The notes under the pieces are model-generated. The model was not told where the DNA came from. It searched no databases and was given only the letters and a program-made list of their open reading frames with translations. Below, in pieces: positions 36,629 through 45,668 of a stretch of DNA of 64,000 nucleotides (position 1 is the first letter of the stretch; each line of letters opens with the position of its first letter). The position numbers were made by a program, and so were the translations under genes. This DNA is from Acidobacteria bacterium Ga0077534 (GTDB taxonomy: Bacteria; Acidobacteriota; Blastocatellia; Pyrinomonadales; Pyrinomonadaceae). The stretch is from positions 155,054 to 219,053 of the forward strand of contig LNEI01000019.1 of the NCBI GenBank assembly GCA_001464455.1. Direction: 5' to 3'.

Positions 36629-37567
36629 ATGCTCTTTCCTTTTCCAATCCGCCCTGAGGCTGAGTTTGACGCGGTTGGCTTCGGCACGAACGCCGTCGAC
36701 TACCTTATCAGGGTTCCTGGCTACCCAAGATATAACTCCAAGATCGAATTAAATGAGTACACGATCGCTCCCGGCGGCGAGATCGCTTCGTCGATGGCCG
36801 GCCTTGCTCGTCTGGGAATGCGGTGCTCATATGCCGGCCGATTCGGGGATGATGAAGCGGGTGCGATCGGGCTTCGCTCGCTTGTGGAGGAGGGCGTCGA
36901 TCTCACATATGTCGAAACGATCGCCGGTGCGGCGACGCAGGTAGCATTTATAATCGTCGATGAAACGTCCGGCGAGCGAACGGTTATCTGGAAACGCGAC
37001 GCTAGGCTGAGTTACGGGCCCGAAGAGGCTCCTTTGTCATTAGCCGAACGCGGAAGAGTGCTTCATCTCACGCCCCACGATGGCGAGGCGGCCATCCGGC
37101 TGGCCGCCGCCGCGAAGAAGGCGGGCGTAGTAGTTTCGGCCGACGTGGACAATATTTTCGATGGCCTCGAGGAGCTTCTTCGCCTAGTGGACGTTTGTAT
37201 AATGTCGGCCGATCTTCCGAGTCGTCTCGTTGGCGTGGAAGACCCGCGAGACGCCCTTCGTGAAGTTTCGGCGAAATATGGATGCGGCGTGACGGCCTTA
37301 ACTCTTGGCCGGCGTGGTTCACTTCTCCATTGCAGCGGTGAGTTTATCGAGAGCCCGGGTTACGATGTGCCAGGTGGGTGTATCGACACGACCGGAGCGG
37401 GCGATGCGTTTCGGGCTGGCTTTTTATTCGGTATGTTGAGTGGCCATTCGGTCGAACAAAGCGCCGCATGCGGTAATGGGGTCGCATCGCTGAAATGCCG
37501 CCGAATCGGAGCTCGACAGGGCCTACCCGACCGGAACGAGCTGCGCTCCTTGATAGAAATCGGCTAA
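36629..37567 (+). CDS. PfkB family carbohydrate kinase
   Basis: 312 residues, ribokinase fold. Signature 1 is APGGEIASSMAGLARLG and signature 2 is DTTGAGDAFRAGFLFGML with the catalytic Asp. The N-terminal FGTNAVDYLIRVPGYP fits sugar or nucleoside kinases. Substrate unknown. It is divergent from the LysW-like gene. Confidence 0.88.
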   Translation: MLFPFPIRPEAEFDAVGFGTNAVDYLIRVPGYPRYNSKIELNEYTIAPGGEIASSMAGLARLGMRCSYAGRFGDDEAGAIGLRSLVEEGVDLTYVETIAGAATQVAFIIVDETSGERTVIWKRDARLSYGPEEAPLSLAERGRVLHLTPHDGEAAIRLAAAAKKAGVVVSADVDNIFDGLEELLRLVDVCIMSADLPSRLVGVEDPRDALREVSAKYGCGVTALTLGRRGSLLHCSGEFIESPGYDVPGGCIDTTGAGDAFRAGFLFGMLSGHSVEQSAACGNGVASLKCRRIGARQGLPDRNELRSLIEIG

Positions 37568-37578
37568 ACTGCCAGCGT

Positions 37579-37673
37579 CGAAAGACTTCCGCGAGACCCC
37601 AAAAGTGCTTGTCCGAAAAATGTAGACACGCTTCCGGCAAATCAGATAAGATAATGTTGGCGGAAGACTTTCG
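37579..37673. repeat. Interrupted inverted repeat
   Basis: CGAAAGACTTCCGC (37579-37592) and GCGGAAGACTTTCG (37660-37673) are reverse complements except one base, separated by 67 nt. They lie between the PfkB kinase and the GGDEF gene. Possibly mRNA structure; function unknown. Confidence 0.45.
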
Positions 37674-37737
37674 CCACCCCACACCTCTATTTCCTCCCAG
37701 GCTCCGTTCCAGTTCCAACTACCTGTAGTCACGCTCA

Positions 37738-38970
37738 ATGGACTCGAAAATAGGCCTTATAATCCAGCTTGCCGGGGTTTCGCTCATTACATTGTTGACG
37801 CTGTTTTTGCGGCGCTCGATCAATGTCGTCGCGCTCAGATACTGGACGAATGCGTGGCTCTTTCTGTCGTTTGCGCTATTTTGCCTTCGTCTGGCATTCA
37901 GTTACGACAGCTATTCTGTTCAGCTTTTCAGTTTCTATTTCCTGACCGAATACGCCTTTGGCTTCCTGCTGATAATGGGCTGTCGTAGCTTAGCTTCGAA
38001 CAGCGAAACGAGGGTTAGGCACGAGCTTTTTATAGTCCCTTTCATCCTTGTCGCATTTGCTCTGCCGTTTCTAAGCACCGATTTCAATCTGATATTCAAC
38101 ATTCACTCGGTCATACTCTCAGGAATTTTCGCCGTCGCGTTCATCTCTCTTTGGCGAACCAAGCTTAAAACCTTTGGCTGGAAGGTAATGCTAGTCGCTC
38201 TTGGGCTGCTTACGCTCGATTTTCTGCAGTATTTTGTCGTCTTTTCGCTCAGACAGTCTATGCAGGTCGAGTTTGCTTATCTTGAGTACAGCTCAGTGAT
38301 CGATCTCGTTCTACAGATACTATTGGGATTTGGGATGGTTATCGTACTTCTGGAACAAGTTCTGGCTGATGCCCGAATAGCCAACGAAAAGCTCAGGAAA
38401 GCCCACAAAAAACTTGAGGAATTGGCCCATGTCGACCCGCTTACAACCGCTCTTAACCGCCACGCTTTTCATGGCTATCTGAAACGCAAAGGCGTGGAGG
38501 GCGAGTCGGTTTCGGGCTGCCTCGGCTTTTTCGACGTTGACGATCTCAAGATGGTCAACGATGCTTACGGACACGCTGCCGGGGATATTGTTATCAGAGC
38601 GGTCGTTCGGGCGATCCGCGAGGTTATTCGTGCCGAGGACCTTATCTTCCGGTGGGGAGGGGACGAGTTTTTTGTGATCATGATCGGGCTCGAGTCGACC
38701 ACGGCTATCTCTCGGATGGCGAGGCTCGAACGAATGCTCTCTTCCGTCCGTGTCGATCCCGGACTGAACCCGATCGCGATACGGGTATCGTACGCGTTCG
38801 AGGACTTCGGAGACATAACCGATCTGGAGTCGACCATCGACCGAGCCGACGCCGGCATGTACCGGCAAAAGCAGCTCAAAAAGAATCTAGGTCCGAAAGA
38901 AAACAGAGATCTTCCGCCGTGGACCGAAAGTGTCAGCGGAGTCACTGACCGTTCTAAAGCTTATCGTTAA
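37738..38970 (+). CDS. Membrane diguanylate cyclase
   Basis: 410 residues: six to seven membrane helices (about 1-205), a short coiled coil (EKLRKAHKKLEELAHVDPLT), then a GGDEF domain with intact RWGGDEFF and the inhibitory RxxD (RAED) 5 residues before it. Should synthesise c-di-GMP with product inhibition. The last 17 nt overlap the convergent dienelactone hydrolase gene. Confidence 0.92.
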   Translation: MDSKIGLIIQLAGVSLITLLTLFLRRSINVVALRYWTNAWLFLSFALFCLRLAFSYDSYSVQLFSFYFLTEYAFGFLLIMGCRSLASNSETRVRHELFIVPFILVAFALPFLSTDFNLIFNIHSVILSGIFAVAFISLWRTKLKTFGWKVMLVALGLLTLDFLQYFVVFSLRQSMQVEFAYLEYSSVIDLVLQILLGFGMVIVLLEQVLADARIANEKLRKAHKKLEELAHVDPLTTALNRHAFHGYLKRKGVEGESVSGCLGFFDVDDLKMVNDAYGHAAGDIVIRAVVRAIREVIRAEDLIFRWGGDEFFVIMIGLESTTAISRMARLERMLSSVRVDPGLNPIAIRVSYAFEDFGDITDLESTIDRADAGMYRQKQLKKNLGPKENRDLPPWTESVSGVTDRSKAYR

Positions 38971-39619
38971 AGAATCCTGTAACGAGTGCCCACGCATCTC
39001 GTGAAGCATTTTCGTCGTATACTTCCGGCCGTGTGTTGTTAAAGAACGCATGGTCGGCTTCGTATTTAACAGAGTGAATGGGAAGCTCGTAACGCTCAGC
39101 TGCATCTTCGAGCTGCGCCACCTTTTCCGGATTGATCCAACCGTCTTTCGTGCCGGATACGAAGATCGTCGGCGTCCGAAGCTTTTTCAGCACCTCTTCT
39201 TCGGGAATGTCCCCGTAAAACGGAGCCGCTGCACTTATTCCTTCGAGCAAACATGCGGCGCGCAACGCAAAGGTTCCGCCCATGCAATAGCCAGTGACGC
39301 CGAAGTGTTGCAGATCGTATGAAAGCGACGCCGCATCGATCGCATTCTTGATCGTATCCAGCCCATCATCGAGGGCCAAGGCGTTCATCATTTCCCCGGC
39401 TTCGGTCGGGTTTGCGGCGAGTTTTCCGCGGTATAGATCGGGTGCGATGGCGACGAATCCCTCGTCCGCATAGCGGCGAGCGATATCCTTAATATGCTCG
39501 TTCAATCCCCACCATTCCTGGATCAATATCACGCCTTTTCCCGAAGGAGCCTCAGGCTGGGCAACATACGCGGTCGTCGGGCCGTTGGCGGTTTCGAAAG
39601 ATAGAGTTTCGGTATTCAT
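38954..39619 (-). CDS. Dienelactone hydrolase family protein
   Basis: 221 residues, alpha/beta hydrolase. Catalytic candidates: Cys in GVTGYCMGGTFAL (Cys nucleophile typical of dienelactone hydrolases), Asp in SGTKDGWINP, His in YEADHAFFN. The N-terminal ILIQEWWGLNEHIKDIARR is a family hallmark. Acts on dienelactone-like or other esters; substrate uncertain. Confidence 0.9.
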   Translation of the reverse strand: MNTETLSFETANGPTTAYVAQPEAPSGKGVILIQEWWGLNEHIKDIARRYADEGFVAIAPDLYRGKLAANPTEAGEMMNALALDDGLDTIKNAIDAASLSYDLQHFGVTGYCMGGTFALRAACLLEGISAAAPFYGDIPEEEVLKKLRTPTIFVSGTKDGWINPEKVAQLEDAAERYELPIHSVKYEADHAFFNNTRPEVYDENASRDAWALVTGFFNDKL

Positions 39620-39701
39620 ACATTCCCCTACAAGTTATTTTCTAGATTATATCGACCGTCGTGCGTGAATGGAAACCCAGCATCGACGCGAGAGCAATGT
39701 T

Positions 39702-39743
39702 AAAAATCCGTGCCCTCCATTCTTTCGAACGGCGAGGCACGGA
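39702..39743 (-). terminator. Rho-independent terminator of the TonB receptor gene
   Basis: On the minus strand TCCGTGCC pairs with GGCACGGA (plus 39707-39714 and 39736-39743), followed by five T (plus 39702-39706). It lies 25 nt past the receptor stop codon. Confidence 0.75.
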
Positions 39744-39767
39744 GCGATAACCACAGGGGTCATAGAG

Positions 39768-42116
39768 TTAAAAGAAGCGAACGGTGTAGCTAAACCTCGC
39801 TCCCCGTCCGGGTTCCGGAGCGAGGTCCTTTATGAACGAAAGGTGATTTCGGTAGAGTTTGTTGCCCAGATTTGACGTTCCTACCCCAAACGTATGAGCG
39901 ACGCGATCGGTTGCGATCGTGTAGGTCGCGTTTACGTTGAAGAGGCCATAGCCGTCTGTTGGCGTTTCAAGTGAGAAGATGTCGCCACGATCCCGCGATC
40001 CTACAAGCAGAACCTCGGGGCGAACTGACAGCCCCTTGTAACGCATATCCGCGCCAAACCGAAAACGAGCCGGGGTTATCCTCGGCAGCGGCAGGTTGCG
40101 ATCGCGTATCTCCGCTTTTACAATGTCGGCGTTCGCAAATATTCCCAGCCATTTGTTAACGTCCGCATCCATAGAAAGATCGGCACCCACGAAGCTTGCC
40201 TTATCCTGGACGAATGCACTCACCGGCAGGAGATCATCGACGTCGACGTTTCCGTCGTTGTCCTCATCCTGAGGGGCGAGATAAACAAAATTGTCGATGT
40301 TGTAGTAGTAAATGCTGCCGTTGAACCGTACGCGGTCGAGACGCTGCCTTAGGCTAAATTCGATGCCGTTCGAACGTTCCCGACGCAGATCCTGGTCACC
40401 TATCTCGAACGTCACCGTGCCAATGTGCGGGCCCTCGTTGTAAAGCTCTTCCAGCGAAGGAGAACGGTACGAACTCGTATAATTCGCGACAAAGGCTCCG
40501 CCCTCCCAGAGGCGAAATCTCGCACCGACCGCTCCTGAAAAGCCAGTGAACTTTCTCTCTTCGTACAATGCTCGATTAGTAGGGTCGTAGCGATTGGTCT
40601 CGACACGGCCGCCGAACTGAAGGGATACACGCCCGAAGTCTAGTTCCTGAAGCCCGAAGACCGCAAAGTTGTTATGTCGAACGGGCCCATCGACCAGTTG
40701 TTCCGCACCAAGAGTGAGATAATCGCGGCCGAAGCCTTCGAAGCCAAATCTTCCGGTCAGTGCACCGGCCTTACGCTGCTGAAACATTGCCCGATAGGAA
40801 AATGTGTCGTTGAAAAAGTTGGTCGCGACCTCATCTTCACCATCTGCGGTCTCGACTTCTTCGTGACGGTATTTGGTCCAATCGATGTGGAAATTTCCCT
40901 GTTGTATCGGGCCATTAACATCGCGAAAGCCTCCGCGAACGCGGTAATTGTTTCGCCTCATCCGAAGGTCGATCTCTTCATCTGGAACTTCCGGTAATTC
41001 ATTGCGAAACCTGTCCTGGATCAAATCGAGATTGTACTGGCACGCAGGCTCTTCCCCTTGCGGACGCTCTTCATCCTCTCCGCACGGCTTACCATCTTTG
41101 TCGGTCAAGAGAGCCCCTTCCTCGAACAATGCAGCGTAGGGTATGCCAAATCGCCGTCTGTCCATCGTAAACGCACCCGCAATGAAGCCTTTGTCGGCAA
41201 AGTAGCCAAGGCTTGTGCTGCCCCCGTACGAACGCGCGGACGAGTTTGGAATGATGCCGAACGGCGTCCGGTAATCGCCATCTCGGAGCCCGTTGCCGCT
41301 AAGCTTGAAAACCCATTTGTCAAAGCCGTACTCGACACCGCCCGATATACCACCCTGCCTGCTATTGGTCGCTCCCAGGCCGGTAAAGACTCCGCGAAAA
41401 CCTTCGTGGGCGTTGTCCTCGTCGGACGTGACGGCGTTAACGACGCCGCCGATCGCATTCGAACCGTAGAGCAAGGTCGCAGGCCCTTTCAAAACCTCGA
41501 GCCTCTCGAGACTGAGTGCCTCGACCGGTTCGCCGTGGTCGCCGGATTGAGAGCCGAGCGAGCCGTTGCGAATGCCGTCCTGAAGCACCAAAACCCGGTC
41601 GCCGTCAAAACCGCGGATCACCGGACGGGTCGTGCCCGGGCCGAACGAACGTTTTCCAACGCCAGCCTCGCGCTCAAGGATGTCGCCCAGGCCATTGCTA
41701 GCCTGTTCGCGGATCTGCGTCCCGCCGACGGCCGTGACCGACTGGAACGCTTCGAAAACTGATTCCTCTGCGCCCGTGGCTGTAACTGTCACCTCCGCCC
41801 GCAAGGAAGTAATACTCAACGCAAAGTCGAGTGTTGTAGCGGCTCCCGAGGTCAAGCTGACGGTCTTCGCCTGATCGCTAAATCCATCGATGTGAGTGAC
41901 GATCGTGTACCGGCCGGGCGCCAGGTCGCGAAACTCGTATACGCCCTGATCGTTTGTTTCGACCGTTTGCCGTGTCTGTGTTATCTGAACTGAGGCTCCG
42001 GAAAGCGGCAATCCGTTGAGTTGACCCGTGACTGTGCCGCGGATCGTTCCGCCTTGAGCAAAGGCCGAAACTGAAAAGGTCAGTGCAAATAGAAAAACGA
42101 TTAGAAGACTTCTCAT
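39768..42116 (-). CDS. TonB-dependent receptor, ZnuD-like plug
   Basis: About 782 residues. Start at 42116 gives a Sec signal (LLIVFLFALTFSVSAFA); the frame opens at 42194. N-terminal carboxypeptidase-regulatory-like domain (GTIRGTVTGQLNGLPLSGAS), then plug (RPVIRGFDGDRVLVLQDGIR, SGDHGEPVEALSLERLEVL, YGSNAIGGVVNAV) and beta-barrel ending in Phe. The GDHG-type plug resembles zinc receptors of the ZnuD group, so a metal may be the ligand, which is inference. It lies downstream of a LytTR regulator, with LytTR sites in its promoter region. Confidence 0.9.
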   Translation of the reverse strand: MRSLLIVFLFALTFSVSAFAQGGTIRGTVTGQLNGLPLSGASVQITQTRQTVETNDQGVYEFRDLAPGRYTIVTHIDGFSDQAKTVSLTSGAATTLDFALSITSLRAEVTVTATGAEESVFEAFQSVTAVGGTQIREQASNGLGDILEREAGVGKRSFGPGTTRPVIRGFDGDRVLVLQDGIRNGSLGSQSGDHGEPVEALSLERLEVLKGPATLLYGSNAIGGVVNAVTSDEDNAHEGFRGVFTGLGATNSRQGGISGGVEYGFDKWVFKLSGNGLRDGDYRTPFGIIPNSSARSYGGSTSLGYFADKGFIAGAFTMDRRRFGIPYAALFEEGALLTDKDGKPCGEDEERPQGEEPACQYNLDLIQDRFRNELPEVPDEEIDLRMRRNNYRVRGGFRDVNGPIQQGNFHIDWTKYRHEEVETADGEDEVATNFFNDTFSYRAMFQQRKAGALTGRFGFEGFGRDYLTLGAEQLVDGPVRHNNFAVFGLQELDFGRVSLQFGGRVETNRYDPTNRALYEERKFTGFSGAVGARFRLWEGGAFVANYTSSYRSPSLEELYNEGPHIGTVTFEIGDQDLRRERSNGIEFSLRQRLDRVRFNGSIYYYNIDNFVYLAPQDEDNDGNVDVDDLLPVSAFVQDKASFVGADLSMDADVNKWLGIFANADIVKAEIRDRNLPLPRITPARFRFGADMRYKGLSVRPEVLLVGSRDRGDIFSLETPTDGYGLFNVNATYTIATDRVAHTFGVGTSNLGNKLYRNHLSFIKDLAPEPGRGARFSYTVRFF

Positions 42117-42190
42117 AATACAGAATTCAAATGTGTAAAAATCAATTCCGTAGTTTCGCACGCGCGCAAAAAACCATCGACCTTTTTTCA

Positions 42191-42220
42191 ACAAACGGTC
42201 GTTTTAACGCAATGAACGGT
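42191..42220 (-). promoter_or_regulatory. Candidate LytTR binding site (direct repeat)
   Basis: Read on the minus strand: ACCGTTCAT (plus 42212-42220), 12-nt spacer, ACCGTTTGT (plus 42191-42199). Both fit the published LytTR half-site [TA][AC][CA]GTTN[AG][TG] at every position, with the expected 12-nt spacing. They lie 75-105 nt upstream of the TonB receptor ATG and just after the LytTR regulator gene. Confidence 0.65.
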
Positions 42221-42231
42221 TGAAGAAATGC

Positions 42232-43014
42232 TCAGAGTTTTAGGAATCGGGATCGAAGAATCTTCGACTGTAGACGGCTTGAAGACAGTTCGCTGCCATT
42301 GGAGAAGGTCACAGAGTAGGTTCCTCCGGGCATCGGGGCGATGCGTTTGACGTGATCAAGATTACCAAGGGCCCCGCGAGAAAGCCGGACAAATTTATTC
42401 CCGTCGAGACGGATTTCGAGGTCTTTAAGGCGGTGATTGATCGTATATTTTGCTCCGCGTACTGTTTCAATGTGTAGGAGTTCCCCATCGGCAACGATAT
42501 TGATGATCTCCTCTACCGGAACTAACAAAATTTCATCACGCACTTTTACGGGGAGCCGCTGCAGTGATTCGCCGCGATGACCAGCATCGTAAGCGACCGC
42601 TGCAGAACGAATTTTTGCAGTCTCCTTTGCCCGCCAGTCCTCCTGCTCGAGTCGTTCGACGGCCCGATTTATCGTCTCAGCGAGACGCGCTTTCTCTACC
42701 GGCTTTAGCAAATAATCGACGGCGTTCAGTTCAAAAGCCTCGACCGCATATTCGTCATGAGCGGTCGCAAAGGCGATCAGCGGCATCTGGGTCTTGCGAA
42801 GCATTCTGACCGCTTCGAGCCCTGACATCTCCGGCATTTTGAGATCCAAAATGGCGAGGTCCGGCTTGATCGTTTTGATCATTTCGACGGCGTCGGCGCC
42901 GTTCTCGGCTTCGCCAACCACTTCGACCGTTTCAAACTCACGCAGTAGTGATTTCAAAAACTCGCGCGCCGGTCGCTCATCATCTGCAATTATTATCCGT
43001 AATTTATTATTCAT
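42232..43014 (-). CDS. LytTR-type response regulator
   Basis: 260 residues: CheY-like receiver (phosphoacceptor Asp in LAILDLKMPEMSG, Lys in DYLLKPVEKA) and a C-terminal LytTR DNA-binding domain (VEEIINIVADGELLHIETV, KFVRLSRGALGNLDHVKRI). The start overlaps the sensor kinase gene by 4 nt. Likely target: the adjacent TonB receptor, based on matching half-sites between them. Confidence 0.93.
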   Translation of the reverse strand: MNNKLRIIIADDERPAREFLKSLLREFETVEVVGEAENGADAVEMIKTIKPDLAILDLKMPEMSGLEAVRMLRKTQMPLIAFATAHDEYAVEAFELNAVDYLLKPVEKARLAETINRAVERLEQEDWRAKETAKIRSAAVAYDAGHRGESLQRLPVKVRDEILLVPVEEIINIVADGELLHIETVRGAKYTINHRLKDLEIRLDGNKFVRLSRGALGNLDHVKRIAPMPGGTYSVTFSNGSELSSSRLQSKILRSRFLKL

Positions 43015-44927
43015 CTGATCGCAGACTTCCCTGCGGCATAAACCGTTTCGATATTTCTCGCGGCGTTTGTTGATGAGCCACTGTCAAGAGGGATCAAGAC
43101 CTCGGCAGTTGTTCCTTCCTGCTGACGGATGTCGATCGTCAACTTAGCATCCGAACCATAGTACGATTCGAGACGCTCCCTAATATTTCTTAGCCCGACG
43201 CCATTCAGATTCTCTTCGCGTCGAATTTCTCCACCAGCGCCCGAATCCCACACACGCAGTCTCAGCCAATCGTCGCTCGCCGCGGCCGAAATTTTAATTG
43301 TTCCGCCCCTTCGGTTCTCGGACACACCGTGTTTTATGGCATTCTCGACCAGCGGCTGGAGGATGAGCGAAGGAACCCGAAACGATCGAGTATGCGCATC
43401 CACATCGATCTCGACACGTAACTTCTCCTCAAATCTCGCTCGCTCGATGTCCAGATAGCTTTCGATCAGGTCGATCTCATTCGCCAGCGTCGTAAACTCA
43501 CCGGTGTCCTTGAGCACGCCGCGCAAAAGCTGCGTCAACCGCAGAAGCGTATCGTACGCCTTATCGGGCGACGTCTTGATCAGGTAACCGAGCGTCGTCA
43601 GTGCATTGAACAGAAAATGCGGGTTTATCTGCGACCTGAGCGCCGTTAGCTGGGCTTCGGTCGCGAGTTTGGCGAATTCCTGTTCACGAAATCGCTGTTC
43701 AAACCGCTCGAGACTTACGCGCAGAGCGTCGATGCGTCTTGCTGCCAGGATCGATGCCGATTCGAGCAACGCGATCTCATCCGACAGCAGCCTTCTGCCG
43801 CCGGAAAATCCGCTGAGCTCGACCTGAAACTGGGGGTCATCACTCGTCGGGATCGTCATCCTCGCGGCATCGCGATCCGATTCGATCACGGCGGTCGCAA
43901 GCCGTTCGGTGGATCGCGGAAGTTCTTTCCTCGTCACCATCGCAGCGGTTAAGCTCGACCTCAGCCGCGTCTCGACCGCCGTCAGCACCGCATCGACTGT
44001 TTCCGCGTTCTCGATGTCATACGCTATGGATCGCATCAGCTTCGAATAGTCAGGACGGCTCAAGATGACTCGGTCTACAAGCCACACCGCAAACCTGTAG
44101 ATCGCCGGATAAACGAGCGCCGTCCCAACCCAAAGACCAATGACCAGTGCCGCAGCCTGAACGTCATTGCGATCGTGCGTTTCGTGATAACGAAGAAGCG
44201 GGACGGCAACCGCGACATAAAGCCCGAGTGCCATCGCCGCGAGCAGGGTCAACGAGATCGCTCGTTTGAGAAAAAGATCGGCGAACGCGAATCGATAATT
44301 CTGATAGAGGATGACGAGAGCAAGCGGTATCGACGACTGATGCGCGATGAGTTCGATATACCAGTTGACTCCTTCACGTTCCCCGCTCAGGTGAAGCGCC
44401 GACACGGCAAATACCAAAAGCGACGCGGCAAATACAGCTTTCTTCTGAACCGTTTGACGAAAGTTAAAGATCAGCAACCCGGCCGCTAGAGCAATAGCCC
44501 CGAACGTCATTGTCTGGAGTGCAAGGACCGATGGAACCGTCATACCGCCAAATGCGGCCTGAAAGTGCATTATCGCGGCCACGATGCTGAGGACGTAAGC
44601 GGCAATGGTCAGCCACGACCCTTTCGAGACGTCCGAACGGGCCGAGTGAACGACCACAGACGGTAGAAACCCCAGTGCGGAAAAGGAAACGGCTGCAAGG
44701 ACGGGAGGTATTTCGATCATGCCAATGTCCTTTTGGATAAAGGAAAACAGCTCACCGAGGTTCCAAAGCAGGCCGAGTGCAGCGGTCATCAGCAGCAATA
44801 GGTCGGCATTCTCAGCCCGCCGCGGGTCGCGATGCCGCACGACCATAACGGCGAGCAAAAAGTAGAGCGCAACGCCGACAGCGAAACCGAGTAGATTTAC
44901 GAGCAAGGCTGCGTTCACCTGTTCCAT
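43011..44927 (-). CDS. LytS-type membrane sensor histidine kinase
   Basis: 638 residues: about eight membrane helices in the first 300, a GAF-like region, then the His_kinase domain of the LytS/YehU class with LRSQINPHFLFNALTTLG (phospho-His) and an ATPase domain (PLVENAIKHGV, NGVGLRNIRERL). Partner of the LytTR regulator directly downstream. The signal is unknown. Confidence 0.92.
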   Translation of the reverse strand: MEQVNAALLVNLLGFAVGVALYFLLAVMVVRHRDPRRAENADLLLLMTAALGLLWNLGELFSFIQKDIGMIEIPPVLAAVSFSALGFLPSVVVHSARSDVSKGSWLTIAAYVLSIVAAIMHFQAAFGGMTVPSVLALQTMTFGAIALAAGLLIFNFRQTVQKKAVFAASLLVFAVSALHLSGEREGVNWYIELIAHQSSIPLALVILYQNYRFAFADLFLKRAISLTLLAAMALGLYVAVAVPLLRYHETHDRNDVQAAALVIGLWVGTALVYPAIYRFAVWLVDRVILSRPDYSKLMRSIAYDIENAETVDAVLTAVETRLRSSLTAAMVTRKELPRSTERLATAVIESDRDAARMTIPTSDDPQFQVELSGFSGGRRLLSDEIALLESASILAARRIDALRVSLERFEQRFREQEFAKLATEAQLTALRSQINPHFLFNALTTLGYLIKTSPDKAYDTLLRLTQLLRGVLKDTGEFTTLANEIDLIESYLDIERARFEEKLRVEIDVDAHTRSFRVPSLILQPLVENAIKHGVSENRRGGTIKISAAASDDWLRLRVWDSGAGGEIRREENLNGVGLRNIRERLESYYGSDAKLTIDIRQQEGTTAEVLIPLDSGSSTNAARNIETVYAAGKSAIR

Positions 44928-44997
44928 CCGTCCTGTAATACTTTGCTCCAGTTCCGCATTTCACAATCTTATATCAACAGGTTGTCGATTTTGCTCT

Positions 44998-45006
44998 ATG
45001 AACGGT
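44998..45006 (-). promoter_or_regulatory. Candidate LytTR half-site before the kinase gene
   Basis: Minus-strand ACCGTTCAT, identical to one half-site before the TonB receptor, 71-79 nt upstream of the sensor kinase start. A degenerate partner ACAACCTGT sits at plus 44977-44985, again 12 nt away. Suggests autoregulation; weaker than the receptor site. Confidence 0.4.
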
Positions 45007-45064
45007 AGAATTTCGACAAGCAGTAACAGTCTCGGACCGGCTGTTTCCTGCTTGGCCCTGCTTA

Positions 45065-45571
45065 ATGAAGACCCTTTACATACTGCGGCATGCGAAATCG
45101 AGCTGGTCAGACCCAGATATGTCCGATTTCGACCGGCCGATCAATCATCGCGGTGAAAAGGCTGCTCCGTTCATGGGCGAGCTAATGCATCGTGAAGGAC
45201 TTCAGCCTTACCTCATCCTCTCATCACCTGCAAAACGAGCACGACAGACCGCTGAACTGGTCAAAAAGGCTGGCGAGCTGGATGCAGAACTCCGGTTCGA
45301 ACACCGGATCTACGAAGCGAGCCCCCAAACCCTGCGCCAGGTCGCTGCCGAACTGGACGACGCTTACCCGTCGGCGATGCTCGTCGGGCACAATCCCGGG
45401 ATCGAGGGATTTGTCCGCTTCCTCACGGGCGCGCTCGAACCATTTCCCACCGCCGCTCTTGCCGTTATCGACATGGACATCGACTCATGGGCCTCGATAA
45501 ACGACGGCCGCGGCACGCTTCGCCGCATCTACCGCCCGCGAGATGAGATGTCATCGGCTAAATTCGATTAA
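45065..45571 (+). CDS. sixA: SixA-type phosphohistidine phosphatase
   Basis: 168 residues. The catalytic motif is LYILRHAKSSWSD, and the second His is in AMLVGHNPGIEGF. SixA removes phosphate from His phosphotransfer domains or PtsO in Gram-negative bacteria. It lies upstream of a two-component pair on the same strand, with a gap of about 100 nt. Confidence 0.88.
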   Translation: MKTLYILRHAKSSWSDPDMSDFDRPINHRGEKAAPFMGELMHREGLQPYLILSSPAKRARQTAELVKKAGELDAELRFEHRIYEASPQTLRQVAAELDDAYPSAMLVGHNPGIEGFVRFLTGALEPFPTAALAVIDMDIDSWASINDGRGTLRRIYRPRDEMSSAKFD

Positions 45572-45668
45572 TCATTTAACATTACTGTAACATTGCGTTA
45601 ATGCGCTAGTAATTCAGCCGCAATAGACTGTCGTTTTCTGGCAGATTTCGGATGACCGTTACATCTAT

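Noticed and set aside
37568..37737. tRNA or small RNA between the PfkB and GGDEF genes
   Set aside because: No T-loop or cloverleaf could be folded; only an interrupted inverted repeat is visible.
45572..45668. Pho box before the PhoB-type regulator
   Set aside because: CTGTAAC-ATTG-CGTTAAT has the right repeat spacing but the second half fits poorly; could be chance in an AT-rich gap.
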